Positions 12,701-27,120 of a DNA stretch of 64,000 bases are shown piece after piece. Position 1 is the first letter of the stretch; each line of letters starts with the position of its first letter. This DNA is from Syngnathus acus (taxonomy: Eukaryota; Chordata; Actinopteri; Syngnathiformes; Syngnathidae). Made by a program: the position numbers and the translations under genes. The notes beneath the pieces are model-generated. The model had not been told where the DNA came from. It worked only from the letters and a program-made list of their open reading frames with translations, and did no database searches. The DNA is taken from contig NC_051104.1 in the NCBI RefSeq assembly GCF_901709675.1, positions 4,323,501 to 4,387,500 on the forward strand, read 5' to 3'.

Positions 12701-15700
12701 CACTAGGCAGTGACAACGAGTAAACAATAATTAAATCACTTTATTGACCTAAGCCGATGCCTTGATTTAACTGAGGGTAAACCCGACATTACATCTATAG
12801 CCACTGATGGCAATTATTATTATCTAATCATCCACACAGCTCTAATGGACCATATTTTCTCCGCATGCCATGCTCTCACTATAGTGTACACGTCATCTCG
12901 CCATATGACATCAGGGTTATGTTGATGGTGTAATCGGATTTATAAATTGATCACTTGAACTACGTCGTGTAAATCCAGCCAAGCTGCCATGTTCGGTACG
13001 AACGATGCATAGCTCATCATATTGGCATGTCTTATTGTAGTTATAACATTTCCCCTTTAAAGTGAATTTATTTGTCTTTTTTAAGCTCGTAAAAAGCTTC
13101 TTACTTATCAAGCCACTTTACGCACACATACAGCAAACAATATGCTGAAAATAAACCACCCATAAGAAGCAATGTGCTGTTCTTCACAGTAAATCTTCAT
13201 TCAGTCCAACCTACACGCGTAGATTCACTCTCAGTCACATTCATTCAGCATTGTTATTGTTCCCTTATTGTGAAACCCGGTGAATGGATGTCGTCAATAG
13301 TGCTGAATTCATATTCACCACCATGCTTGAGTAGCTGGTGGCTGTAATTAAAATGGGTGTTGAATTACATGTTGGAGTGAAGCTCAGTAATTACTTGGAC
13401 TGTTTAATTCTTTGAGTATGATACAGTGTTTGTACGAGCAGACAAAGGCAATGGTAACTGAAAGACCCCCCCCTTCCCTCCCATCTCTGCCTTTGTTTAA
13501 AATATCCCCGGCTCCATATCAACGCTTGCTATTGAAACAGATGGACTGCCACACAGAAGAGATCGAAAAAAAAATAACTTTTCAATGCTGTGTATCCTTA
13601 TGACAGCCCTGACAATGCTACTGAATTTGTAACTATGTAACCTGTCCTAATGATATTTTCCGTGCTAGGGTCTTAAACATCCATGGCAGCCATGTGTTTT
13701 GTTGCAAGAACAACTCTGACAAGGCCTAACGGGAACAAAGAGGTATTAAAAGATGTGCCTCGATGATCTCAAGTCTTACTTTGGCATTGCGACATTGTTC
13801 TACTGGGTTCAATGAAAGGTCACACTGTTTTTTTTTGTAGGGGTGTGGGGGGGAGTATGGTTGAACCACGGGTGAAAACATGACCTTCCTTTTTGGGTTA
13901 CTTTTGCCACTACTCCATATTGTAAAAGAGGAAGCAAGTATGTTGGCATATGAACATTTGGCTTTGACTTTAAACAATCCAAAATGTTATCTTGAACGCC
14001 AAGGTTTCCCCCAATTCACCATTGTTACAATTCCTTTTAGCATATATCTTGCGTTCACATGGCAAATACAAACGTGATCTGTCATTAAGGTGTTTAGAAA
14101 CTCTCGGAATGTTGAAAGGCAACAGTCACACTTTTTTAAGGCTCCAAAATAACGTCAAATTGTGATTTTAGTGTTCCACCTCCCTCTTCTCTTTTCCCTG
14201 CAAGAGAAGAATAGCCTATAACATGAATAATTAGTAACTATGATAAATTGCAGTGAGCCCCCATCCCAAGAGACCAGCAGAGAAGTCTTACTCAAAGACG
14301 ACAGCCTTCTACTGTCTCTAAATGAGCTATTTTTAATACGTCAGTCAACAGGCAGTTGGGGGATTTCACTACCGGTATGTGTGTGCTTAGTCTTTGGAAA
14401 AATTCTCTATAATTACTCGGTGCTACATCTGTGTGCAAATTAAGATATCATGTCCAATTAACACCCACAAAAGGCAGACACTATATAGTGGTGTCTGTTA
14501 ACTGAATAAGTGTACGTTCCTTGCTTTGAAATTTCAGGGGTGCTTCATGGTTTTAAATGGATTAAGAAAATTTATGATGATTATAAAGCCACAAAATGGG
14601 TAGGGTAGGGTCATAACCATTTCACAAATTAGCTTGAGCAGAAGGTTAACTTAAATGTTTGCCTCAATGAAATAGCTTTCATTTTGTTATACCTACAAAA
14701 TAAAAATATGAAGACTTATTTTGTAAGATTATGAGAAAAATAAAATATACTCAGACCTGAATTTACTTTTTAGTTTTCCCTTTTTAGTCTTTCACACGTT
14801 TGTATCATTGCAAAGTGGGAATTTAAATTTTTTTTCTCTCTTTTTCCGTATCAAGGCCTGAGACATAAAAACAGGAAACTCATTTGGCAACACAGTTTAT
14901 ATTTATGTCAGAAAAAGTAAAATGTCAGGTTACTGCAACAGTGGCTCCAGGGTTTGTTTTGATTAGTGTAATTAAATCTAACCTCTTGTAGTTTTTTCTT
15001 TTTTATGTTCCCTCTTATTGTTTTTCCTCTTGGTTTTCACATCAGCAATGATTTCCTAAACGACTCATTAATCACAGAAGAACTTGTAGGTCTGCGCATT
15101 ACAGCATGTCCACGTTGGGATACATGACATAATTATGTGCTAAAACATGTTTTATTATGTGTTTATTGTGTGTACCAGTGCCCCCAAGTTCATTTGGTTA
15201 TCATCGCAATTCACAGAGGAACAGCACAAAAGAGATAAATCAGTTCAATACCATTCACACCTGGGCATGGGAACAAAAAAAAAAAAAGACTGTGCAGCCT
15301 GGTGCCACCTGACTGATGAATACACTCATGAATGTGGACACTTGGCTGGCGCACAGAGAATAACAGGGAGGGAATCTGGCACTTCATCAAGTAGAGCCAC
15401 GAGTGGGAAATTGTGCAAGAGCGATGAGGATGATGCGTTTATCTAGCTTCCTCTGCGTAACGTACTGCCTGCGCTAGCCTCTTTCTTTTTTGTCTAATCA
15501 AACATGAGCTGAACTCATGCAAGGGTCACATGACTTATTAATTGATTTTCCATTACATGTATATAATCAAGCCCTGCGATTGGCTGGTAAAATCATCTCA
15601 CCAGTCACTGTTGAATCTGATTTATTATTAAATATATGGCCTAAAAGTATTTTATTAAAAAAGATACTTAAAATAATGATCACTTTACTATTTCGTTTGT

Positions 15701-18070
15701 CTAAGGCATTCGCTCCACTAAAGTGTCATCGCAATGTAATTTGTCCCTTTAACGGACTTAACACTTGGGCAAATCTATTTTTGCAAAACATGTTGAAAAT
15801 TATTTCAAGACACGCATAAATGAGGGTTGCACACTGCGATCTGTAATGAGATTACAGCTGAAGGCGCATGCGAGGACATTTGCGCGAGTGAGTTAATTGG
15901 CAGCCAAAGGACCTAAAGACGAGATGCTCTGCAAGGCCTAGTAACATAACAATAAGTCAGATCCAGGGCAGGACTAATTATTCCAGGCTGGCTGCCAAAT
16001 TCGCAATATTACAGCTTCACAAAGGCATTTGATGCATGAGCTTGCTCAGTCTTGCATTATATGGCAGATACTTGGGAAATCAACTCTCTAGGAGAAAACC
16101 AATGGAGGGTACCAGGAGCTCAAAAAAAGATATGTTTCGACAAACAAAAACTCTTGCAGTATAAATTGCGTATGATTTTTAGACTCCAATAAATACCATT
16201 GTTCCCTTTCATGCAAACAATAATTTGCTCAGTTTGACAAAAGGTATACTTGGACATATATTGCATGTTGTTTTCCAAGCTCGGATAAAAATAATCCTTA
16301 TTTTTCCTCGCCTGGCATTGAATTGCTTTTTGCCTCAGTGTGAGATCTGCAACTGGGTAACGCAGACAATAGTGAGGAAATTAAAAAAAAAATTAGGCGA
16401 GTGAAATAGAGGGAAATGGGGGGGGGAGGAATAGCATTGGTACGAAAAAGCCGCAAGGTAAATAAGATTTGCTTCCATTTCTGTTGATATCTGTCAAAAC
16501 ACTAGCACTCACAGCTTAGGATAAAATGGAAACTCAGCATGTGCATGTGTTAGTGTGGAGGTGATTATCCCTCGGGTGGGGGAGTATTCATTTTTGTCAG
16601 ATGAGCGAAGAGACAGAAAGAGGAGGACTAACCCAACACCACCCTGACCTGAGTCGCCACTTCGGTCGAATAAGCCCAATAAAAGATCAGTGCCGCAAGG
16701 TGATTGGACAGCCTTTGATCGGCAATCCCCCTGTGACATCAATTAACCATTAATGTTCAGTCATAGAAGACAAAGATGGAGAGTAGTTTGGGGTCTGTCC
16801 AATTTTACAGCCACTCAGACTTGTCATGACGGCGAGTTAACCCTGTTGAACTGCAGGGTATTTTAGCAAATGTGCCACATAATTTAAATTCTGATTTGCC
16901 CAAAAAATTACAAAAAAAGTGGTTTCATTTACATTTGGAGACACTCCACATAAACACAAAAGAGTCATGACGCAATATCCAGTGTCACAATGATACAAAC
17001 AAAGCAAAACCTTCTTGTGTCATGCTGTAGTCGAAATCTTATCAACTTCGTGATGAATTGATGTTTATTTTTCACCCCGGTCTTGCACTTATGACCATTC
17101 CCTTCTTTGCTTCACTGCCGCCTCTGACTTTTCTGTCATCTGTCTTACTCATTTAAACATTGACACGAGACATCTGGCACTGGCCAGACATTCCTGAGCC
17201 GATGACCAATGTCCTCAATAACAAGGATATATGGCTCCATTAGCCCGCTTGTGATTATTTAATCATTTCTTAGAAGGCTTTAATTGAAATGGTATGATGG
17301 ATCATCAAGAGGTTGGCTTACCACAGAGAGCTTTAATTGGGCTCGTGTCCTCAGTGCCCCACCATGGATCTGTCACCCATTGGTAACCTTATTCAGTGGA
17401 CCAGGTAGGAATGTGGACAAAGCAGATTACTGACACAAATCTTAACTTGCGGAAGGCCGTCTTGACATGGAATGGTCATGCTTAGCAACACTTTGAACTC
17501 TGTGGAGGTCTTTTGTGACTCATTAAGTTTGAAAAATAACGAAAGTTAGACGAGTGATGTCACCAATTTCTATCGAGCTTGCAAAGATTAGTTTGGGCCC
17601 TTGCGTATCCGTCCTATGGGAATATTCGACGTCAGTCTTTCTGGGGAAAGCATCATCAAAGACACAGGCAATGTGCCCGCTGAGATACATTTAATGCGAT
17701 GCACTTCATGCTTTGCTGCTCACACAGCGGTTGCGGTACAAACGAATACAATTTTCAATGATGGACTCAAATGAAAAATATATATTTTGCTTTGTTTTTG
17801 TACCTTTCGCTGGTTTGAGCAATATTTGAAAGACTTTTTTCAACATATTTAAAAAAAAAAATCCCACACTTGTTTGCTCTCCCTGCCTCTTTTTCTCCTC
17901 TGACATTATTGCTGCGTGGTTATGCTAATGGCGGAATGATGGTTTATGATGTACTCCACTGTTAGGTTGACAGACTGTAATCTCAAGCAATTTCACAACC
18001 TTGAAAAGTACGTACTTCATCGCTGCGCTCCTACAATTGGATCCATACCAATGAGAAACATGATCAACAT
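9790..18070. other. gene desert
   Basis: No gene is recognised. Possible conserved patches are 12420-12900 and 15820-16100. A small inverted repeat (CAGACAC at 14475-14481 and GTGTCTG at 14491-14497) surrounds a TATATAGTG loop. Open frames (for example 10930-11283 and 11812-12138) have no domain. Confidence 0.6.
15820..16100. other. candidate conserved non-coding element
   Basis: It contains the perfect inverted repeat CTGTAAT-GAG-ATTACAG at 15841-15857 (two TAAT cores facing each other), GAGTTAATTGGCAGCC, and CAGGACTAATTATTCCAGG. There are no repeats or open frames of note. Paired homeodomain cores suggest a developmental enhancer, inferred without alignment. Confidence 0.3.
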
Positions 18071-18091
18071 ATAATAATAATAATAATAATA
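18071..18091. repeat. (ATA)7 microsatellite
   Basis: Seven uninterrupted ATA units in AT-rich desert sequence. Confidence 0.95.
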
Positions 18092-21000
18092 CAATAGTGG
18101 GCCTAATTGAAAATTCACCAAATGACGACATTAACAATTCTGAGATTCAAGATACATACATTAGGTCAAATCTCATTTTAAATATCTCAACGACCTTTTT
18201 GTGGTGCCGACATCGTGCTGGAGGGCAAACAAAATACCTTCAATGTCAAACCAGCGTGAAATAATGAGCGTAATTTGAGATATGCTGCACCTCCCTACAT
18301 TATAATCGCAACACAAACACGATGGTGTTTATATTACGATAAGCATCCTTCGTGGACGAATTGTGTTATTTTAGTGGATTAGTGTTTATGAGGAGCATGT
18401 TTGATGATAGTTATCTTACATGCAGTAAATGGCTCAGTAGAAATAATGTTAGTCACTCTGTGTGAAGGAGCAGCTTTTTTATATATAGATTATATGACCC
18501 CCATTTCGGAATGTTAGGATCTTTTTTCACGACATGTTTATCTTGTTTACTTCCGAGTTTAGTCGCAGTTGTCACGAAAAACATGGGCGTGAAAATTTAT
18601 TTGATTTTGTGTGTGACAGGAATGCGTGTTTGTGTGCTCACACATCGAGATAAGAGTAGCAGAGATTGCCAAAGTCATTTTCCCCCCCCAAAATGAGGGG
18701 AAAAAATTCGACACTCTGACATCAACTCATGTCAAGGACACGAGATAAAAGTATTTTTTGTGATGCAAGTTGTATCAAAGCTGTTACTATGGTGACACTT
18801 GATTACAATGGCTTTGCATAAAAGAGTCCGGGGTAAATTAGAAATCCAATTTGTATTGTTTGCTATGCTCGGAATAGATTACCAGTGTATCAAGCCGCTG
18901 ATGCTAATTCAGTTGGCAGTCTGCGTTGTTGTGATGAGAAAGGAGAGAAAGTGAGGGGGCGGTATTTGTGGAATGTGTTGCGTTGTTTGTCATCATTTTT
19001 ATTTATCTTGCAGTCACTCCGCAGGCTTCAGGCATATGGTCTATGATAATTATAGTCTGTATCAGGTGTCCCTCTCACCCTGAGTCATTCTCACATCCAC
19101 TGTGATTCACCCGCACCCCCTTTATTCACTTTCAACATGCACTTCCAAATTCAATACGAGTTTGAACACTCACATTAGCATACCGCCCAAAGGTGGGGGG
19201 GAAAAAAAAATCCAGTGTTCCGTTTCCGACTCTTGTTTTGCCTCCAACTCCATCGAGACGAGGCGTTGTTGATGCACTGTAATGTTAATTTTATCCCCCA
19301 GTGGAATCTTATACAGCAGTTTCAGGCCTCGCTACTTCAAGGACTCCAAGCAAGTGAACTGATGGAGAGAAAACAACTCCCCGGCATGAATTCTATGGTT
19401 GTATTGTTAGGATTTCCACGTTAACTTCAAGCAACATAAACAGAATGTTACCGAAATCGTTAATTTGAGTCTTTTTTTATCGTCTGTCCACCGGACTTGC
19501 TACAGTGATACCATATATGGCAAGGAGATATTTCTGTGTATGTGTTTAATGGTTATTTCTGATGGTCACAGAAACAGACTCACAAGTAAAACTAGGATCA
19601 TGTACAGACATGGAATTGCGGACTAAATTTAGATGATGAAACCCAGAACATGTGCTGGCTTTGGTAGAACATTGTAGTGGTAGTTGTACATGAAGTGCTG
19701 AAAGCCGCAAAGGGTTTGAATTTTAATGGAACCACATATGAAAATAATTCACTGCTAGAGACTTTAGAATATACTGCACATTATTAAAACAGATTGGAAC
19801 TGTATGTGGAGTTTTTTTCCCCCGATACTTTGTCTACATTTCCTGTAACTGGGCATTACTTCCTTGGACCATAATAAAATTGCTTTTAATCAGTAGAGTT
19901 GCTCTCATGCCAAAATCAACATCAAATTGGAAACAGTTGCAAAGTTGAGAGGAATCAATTGAGGCTTGGCAGCTTCTTGAGTGAAAAGCAGTATTCTTTC
20001 TATTGACAGCAGCACATGTTTTCTCAATTGTTGGCTTTTCTTTGTCGGTGACGAGTCTGTGGAATGTTTGAACTTTATTAAAGCTCTGTATCGAGTCATG
20101 TTTTTTTTGTTAAAATTGTAAAATTACAAGATCATTTTCATCTAAACAAACCCATCATTTCTCCCTCTTTTCATGCTGAATCAGTTCACAAGTTGTCATA
20201 AGCACTTAAATCTGAAAAGGAACCACTACTCGAAGTTATTAAAGTTCCAAGACCAACAATTCGACTAAGCTGCCGGGACTAAAATATCGTCAAAGCAAGA
20301 ATATGTACATTTGCTTAAATATTAGCCATAAAATTAATTTACACTCCATTTATTTTTGCAGAAAATGGACACATTTACGCAAATATTATTTTTATTTTTG
20401 GCTGAAAATTGACATATTGACACCCTCTATCAAAAAGTCACAGTAGCATGCTAGCGGCTGTCACTTTTGAACAGTGCAGGTGCTTTAAAGTGTTGGAGCA
20501 GAGACAGTGTGCTTGTTTGTCACTCCAGGTGCCCAGACACATAAAGCAACACTTAACTTAGTGTTTGTCATGTACCAACCTGCTAACCTCAGCAAGGGTG
20601 ATACCATACCACAGGATTGTATGACCAGGGAAAAATGAAAAAAAAGTGAGGTTAATATGAGAAACACACATCAACATCAAAAATAAATTGTCACGATGGA
20701 CCACCGATGTGTGTGACCAATTTGTGGGTACCCTCTATGCTTGATCAAATGCAAAGCTCGCATTCATATTGAAATCAGACTTCATCTGGAGCGTCAGGGG
20801 GGCTGAATGGGGTTGAGAGCTTGTCACCTTGTGTTTTAGCAGAAAGGCCAATTGCATCAGTTTGATTGAAGAGCTATTACAAATGGGGAGGGGTTAACCA
20901 TTCAGATGTGCTCTTTTAAAATATATTTAGTACTGACCAAAAGACTGGGGATGTTTTTCATCTTGGCTTGCCTTGTTCACTGGTTAATCTTTTAGAAGGG

Positions 21001-22859
21001 CACTGAGCTGCATTTATTCCTTTTGACAACCGTGAATAAAATAAGGCCTTTTTTGTTTACCATTTTTGCATGATGGTATTTTAGTTAAAGCAGTTACTGG
21101 TCTAATCATTACAAAAACATAACAATTATTTTGGTAACTCCCATGCTGTTCATTTAGACCAATTGTAATAATTATTACCAACTTCATTTTCATTTTATGA
21201 ACATTATTGTACGCCTAGGTCAGAAGAACATTGTTGAATGATAAAAAAAATATATGCAGAGTTGTCACAGCCACGAAAGACACTCTGCAAGGCTCTACCT
21301 AATCATTTCAATCAAGATATTTTTTATGCCTCATTCTTCCTGGATGTTAAAATGGAAAGCCGTACAAATGAAAAAGCCACTTTTCACAAATGTACATATG
21401 TCCCAATTACAAGCTCAACCTCAGCTCACCCTCTTTGCAGACGACTTGCAAAACCGTAAGCTACACGGTTGAGATGAAGACAGCTCCTGGAAGCTGAAAG
21501 AAAGTCGTAACCGTGGTAATGAGGGCCTTAAACTACTTCACCGCCATCACCCTTCCCCAACCAATAGAACACTGATTGCAATGTCAGGGAGGCCACTCTC
21601 AACCTAAAATAACATTTGTTAATTGAAATTCATTTCTATTATTCTAATATCCTTGCAGACTCACAACTCTCCATCCATTTCAAGGCTGCATAAATGTTGA
21701 TTTTTGTTGCTATGGCAACTGGTTTGTGCCTTATCATCAAAGTAGCAGGCCATGACATAAATTTCATGACCATACTAATGGCATGGACGGTTTATAGGGG
21801 AAATCAATATAAATGGGTATTTTTAAAAAGCCTGGATAAAAGACTGCTCCTTGCAGATGTCAGTGCAAAATCTTCATGCATTGTTCTTTGTTGTTCATGA
21901 CCCTTGGGCATCAAGTCACCTTTTTAAATTCCACCCAATCGCCAAACCCTTTGATATTATGAACCAGTAAGATTTCCCAAGCATGCTCCTTCATTAACAT
22001 TTGCCAATCTGAGAGGCTGTCAAAGCCTATTAGACGTATGTCAGAGGACGAGACTGTAGGAGGGGGGTACCTGGTGTCTGGTGTCAGACCTGTCAACTCC
22101 AACCAACCCCCTCCCAATCTGCTTACATGTCTAATAAAAGTAGACACCAAGTTGCGAAATCAATGTAGCATGGCAAGGTCAATAGCTAGCTACAGTTGCA
22201 AATTGGAGGAAGTGGTTCGTGAGTGACTGGGTGAGGGGCCGGAGGATGTGAGGTGCTAACATCCTCCACTTGACCTATTTTTTTACGCATTCTGATGTGC
22301 AGGGTTGCAGTTGGTAGCCGTGATCTCGGGGAGATGTATAGAAAAATAATGGAAGCTATTTTCTGCATACCATGTGCATGTACAATAACAGCCAAACTAT
22401 CAAATTTCTCATTGGGTGGTATTGGTAATGTGTTTTTCTGACTCTGTCTGCACGACATGTATTGCATGGCCTCAACCTGTCAGCTTCTCTGAGTCCACAT
22501 GCTTCGGCGCTCCATTCATTCTGGCCGCCGAACAGTCGGGGATACTCTGTTGGATATTGCAGAACATGCTGCCCTAAGGCAAGGACATTTTTCATTCTTG
22601 CATCACCATCCATTGTCCGAATATGTGCACACTCCGGGAACAGACTCGCCGAGAAATTGAGGCCCGCGCCTCTGTTTGCCAGCCACATATGGAAACAAGC
22701 TGACACGACCATACAATGGAATGTTAGTGAATATTATTCCCGCTTCTTGAATCCCTCAATACAAAGAGTATTGTGCACCCCGACAAAAAAGATGAAAGGT
22801 GTGCGTCACGTAAGGCTTAGGTATCCAGGGAGGGTTATAATAGGTTTGCTCAATGTTTT

Positions 22860-22900
22860 GACACCTCAAGTCATTCATGCAAATTTGCATTCACTAAAGT
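22860..22900. promoter_or_regulatory. palindromic double octamer site
   Basis: ATGCAAATTTGCAT at 22877-22890 is a perfect 14-base palindrome made of two overlapping POU octamers in opposite orientation. POU proteins can bind such palindromic elements as dimers. No gene is near except nrp1 35 kb to the right. Confidence 0.4.
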
Positions 22901-22992
22901 TAATACATTCACAGTTGGGTAGGGTGCACCGATTTACCCGTGCGGGTCTATTTGTCAAACACAATGATCTCTTCTCCAAAGGAAGTCAAGTG

Positions 22993-23011
22993 GTGTGTGT
23001 GTGTGTGTGTT
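22993..23011. repeat. (GT)9 microsatellite
   Basis: A pure GT run of nine units, followed by a G-rich base run. Confidence 0.95.
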
Positions 23012-25019
23012 GGGGTACAATGTTTGCAAGCAGGATGATTTGAAGTAAAATCCATGGATAAATGCTGCCGTCGGTTTTGATGGCTGACATGTTGTGCGGC
23101 GCCGAGACGTATGTAGGTTACCGGAAAGCTTTTCAGTCCTGTGCAATGTTTTCACGCTGACAAGGGAGAATATAAATCAGCCATCCCGGAATTTGTGGGC
23201 GTTATACAATGACTACCTTGTTGCTTGTAGATGAACGCTTTCATCAGAAGAAGTGTGACAGGGATGTTATTTATAAATGAAAAGTAGAATTTCAAAAAGG
23301 GTTCAGCGACAAATTATCAGCAATGGCATATGGCGAATCTAGGACTGCTTGTCCCATGACTCGGGTTGCCAATGCGACATTTTAAAATGTATGGCATCTC
23401 TCATGAACTCTTTCATTGTCACAATTGAAGAAGTTTCTCCCTTTGCTTGTCTGGATCCAAGCAATCTGGAGAAAATAATAGAAGGAGGAGATACGGGGTA
23501 AAAGACAGAGCGAGGTTATAAGTGCTCGTGTCTGGGTGGTGAGCGTGAGATGATGGCAGCTGTGGCAACAGAATAAATTTGAATGCTGATTTTGGTTAAT
23601 AAATAACTTTGTGAACTCAAGCACCTGGTCCAGTTTTTGAGTGCAATGAGGTGTCACGGTGAGCTAAATCTTGAATGAATAGGCAAGTGAAAGGAAGGGG
23701 GGGGGTTGTGTTATATCTTGGTATTTTTTCAAGTATTGCTAGTGTTAAGTGCAAATCTCATTTGTCAAAATTGAGTCAATGATCAGTCCTTATATGTCCT
23801 CCAAGTAGGCTGTTGTATTATTTCTGATTAAAGTCCAAAGGACCCAAACTGCTTCTGAATGTAGCAACACATAATGCTATGGTTGACAAATCTGGGTCAC
23901 ACATTAAGCATGTAAATATCCCAGCAGCGCTCCAATTAAATCACGCCACCACTTAATCCAATGCTCCACCTCCCAACTCTCTTTGGATCCCTCCCGTCTT
24001 CTACCGCTCATTTATATTCACAGTATGCTCTGTCACTTTTCCCGGGCCTTAACTCTTGCTCTCAGGGCAAACTGTGCCCCCGCTGGGAAATGATGAAGAC
24101 CAGAGTCCCCCCCCCCCCTATCATTAAACCAATTTCCTAAAACATCAGGGTGTACTAATGAGAAATTTTAATTAATATTCTTAATTATTTTTTGACTGTG
24201 CCAAGTGATTGCTGTATAATACTGCACGAGGCTCAGATTGGTGAAGGGACTTAAAGTTTGCGATATTGCTCAACATGTTCAACTATCAAGAGTAATTAGA
24301 AAGTCTTTGATCACTAAAAGTGCCCTCACAACTCATTTAGCTTAAGTGTGCGTGGCATTCTATCTCATTGTTCCCATGCTCATGCCTGAGGTCATGGAGA
24401 AGCTGTTAAAATGCAAAATGTTAACAACCACGGTTGTAGGATGCAATTTGCGTGTAATTTATTTAGCTCACCTTCTGCGATGATTCCTCTAAGGATCGAC
24501 CGTACCGCAAACATTTCCGACAGATTTTCGACATTTCCTCATCATTTGTCTATTTTTATGAATTTACCTTTTGTGGTGTATTGCCTATTTTGTTGGTTGG
24601 AAGCAAAAGCTGTTTTGCATTCCTGAACATGCACACACCATAAATATTGGATTAAGTAAACAAATCCACGGGGCTCACTTCTGAATCGTAATACCGAGTT
24701 GGCCTTTACAGCATGGAACGATGCCACGGTCACAGTCTTTGCTTGAGAAATAACCTGAGACGGGGGTAAGGAGAATTTTATGTAGTGGTGTAATCTTACC
24801 GAACTATTTTCTCACCGGTGTTAAGTTAAAGTCAGGCTTGATTTTCTTTTTTTCATGAATACTAAGTAAATACAAATGACATTCTTGAATATCTTTGTCC
24901 CTTCAGTCACTACACTACAAATGGTTCGCTAACATAATTTAAATCGATGCCTTTTTATCGGAGAGAATAAGCACCCAGCAGCGTCCCAGACCGCCCATAC
25001 GTATATAAAGTTACATTTG

Positions 25020-25510
25020 TAGGGATCCTTCGCACGGGTTCCTGACTTCATTAGAATTGAACCCTGCGCATGAATGTCCTCCCTAGAAATTAGCCTGATT
25101 GTAAAAGCCGAGATGAGAACAGACCCGCAGCCCCCCTACGGGCATCCAGTATCGGGTGTCGCCGAGTTTTAATGGCCTTTTACATCAACGCGCTCGTGCG
25201 GCGCTGGATGGGCTGGTAACATTTGGTGCTGTTTTATTGGTTTCTTCAGCTTCAACTTGTCCCCCGTGCCCGTGTAATACAACAGCTAGCATCGGTTCGG
25301 AGGAAGAGGCCCCCTTGCTGATTAACCGGGAGCATATGTTCCTCAATGTAAGCTTATTGCTCATATTCCATATTCTCTAATGGTTATGGGCGCAGTCATT
25401 CGGAGGGTTGCTGAGGGAGTTATCAGTCAGGATGTCGCGCGGCTGATGTGAGCCCCGGCTGAGAGGTTTATCGAGCGATACGCGCTCGTTTGAGAACACG
25501 ACTGGCGAAG
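25020..25510. promoter_or_regulatory. orphan CpG-rich patch in the gene desert
   Basis: I count about 30 CpG dinucleotides in about 490 bases, several-fold above the flanks. Local clusters are near 25160-25205 and 25430-25500 (CGAGCGATACGCGCTCG at 25472-25488). No coding exon is evident: the open frame at 25156-25380 (74 codons) has no domain or clear splice context. It could be a distal regulatory element or the promoter of a non-coding RNA. Confidence 0.45.
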
Positions 25511-27098
25511 GGTGGGGGGGGAGCACCCCCACAAAGAAAGATGTATGTACTTCTATGGCTCTCCATCTTTAAACAGTGGCATTTTCTGAAATTTCGCATT
25601 ATTATCCATAACACAGGTAACCGTTAAATCATTGTGACTGCAATATACGGGGCAGTATAATGTCTAAGTCAAGATGGCCATAGAAGTCCCTGTGGCCTGA
25701 TGTTATGAGATGGCCGGGGGGGGGGTAAATATGAGACTGTAATACTGTACTGTATTACTGCACCCAGCTACTGCATTGTCACAGCATAATACTTAAATGC
25801 AATGTGACATTTCACAAAAGCTCTTTTTCCAGTAGACTCAAGCGCTGTGGAGAGTGGAGCTTAAACTGCCTGGTGGGTTTGGGACTAAATTTATTAGTCA
25901 ATATCCAATGCGAGAGTGCATCAAAATTGATGTACTGTATAAGCAAAGATAATTAAACGTAATTTTCACTCATGTAGCCAATTTAAAATAAGATAACTGT
26001 TAAAGAATACGCCACAATTATGAGCACTGTTTGCTGCTATGATTAAGTTGAGATGGGAATTATTAATTATTGTGTATACAGATCTTGTATTGCATCTTAT
26101 TAGGCGGTTTATATAATCTCAAACAGAGCTTTTTTTTCTGTGGTATGCAATGTGTGCAATTAATACCTTTTAGAAAAAGGTTTATTTGGACATTTGAGCA
26201 ATGTGAGGGCCAAAGGCACAAACGTAGGTTGTCCAGCCTGGAGTCAAAATCACCTCGCTTCGACAGTCTTCACAATCTACCATCACTTATAGCAGCTCTT
26301 TAAATCACAGTGCTGCTGCCCTATATATTTCTTTTTTTCTTTTTACCCAGATGGGCCGCAGCAGAGTCATTGGGATTCCTAAAACATTGAGTTCAACCAT
26401 GCAGAAAATGTGCTTCCGGTATTGCTTTGGTCAGCGGTGATGCAGGGACACTTCGTGAGATGCTGAAGCTAAGATGGCAGGAATTTAACATCTTTGATTA
26501 CTCCTGAACAATATAATTGGCATAATATAAGTGTATGATCGTATCGATTTGGGAAAAAAAGGCAAAACCTGAACAAAAATACACACTGTGTTTGTTAGTT
26601 AACAATAGGTCATCTTGAGGCCACTGCTCCTTAAAGTCGTTTTTGTGCTCTCAAACGGCGATGAAAACATAACCGAATCTTCCAAGGTAATATAATTCAG
26701 AAAGGCCATTTTCGCACATCTTTCTACTGCCTCATTTTCTCACCCCCCCACCCCCTGTCATCCATCTCTCACGGTGATTGGTTTAGCTGCTATCTCTGGG
26801 CAGCAGTTCTGTTTGTGCACTGCCTATATGTGTCAGAAAGGAGCATGATGTTAATTTTATGATCTGTCACACGTCTTGCCTTTCTGTGATGGGCAGTAGC
26901 GACTAGCCCTGGACTTCCTTATCGCTTCGTTCATTCCTGTCCACCCCTGCCAGGCTAAAGTATCATCACATATACAGTGTGAGAATCACGACTGAATTGG
27001 TTTCCATATGCTATCAAGAATGGGTCCACTCCGTGTGGAGATTATTTTGACACTATGACTCTGAGTCTATTTCAGAGAACGGAGTTTGTGTATGCACA

Positions 27099-27120
27099 TA
27101 TATATATATATATATATATA
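27099..27120. repeat. (TA)11 microsatellite
   Basis: Eleven TA units sit directly at the left edge of the 170-bp MITE. TA runs also separate and follow the two MITEs (27291-27310 and from 27553). The MITEs appear to have inserted into or seeded this array. Confidence 0.95.

Larger units (their letters stand above)
18092..27098. other. gene desert with CpG patch
   Basis: It contains the double octamer at 22877, the CpG patch at 25020-25510 and the GT microsatellite. The 193-codon open frame at 22462-23043, the longest in the window, starts in repeat-free sequence and runs into the GT repeat (VCVCVCWG), so I regard it as chance. No other gene is seen. Confidence 0.6.

Noticed and set aside
22462-23043. 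193-codon plus-strand open frame, the longest in the window
   Set aside because: No recognisable domain, low-complexity end encoded by the GT microsatellite, and overlapping minus-strand frames of similar quality. Best explained as chance in GC-balanced sequence.
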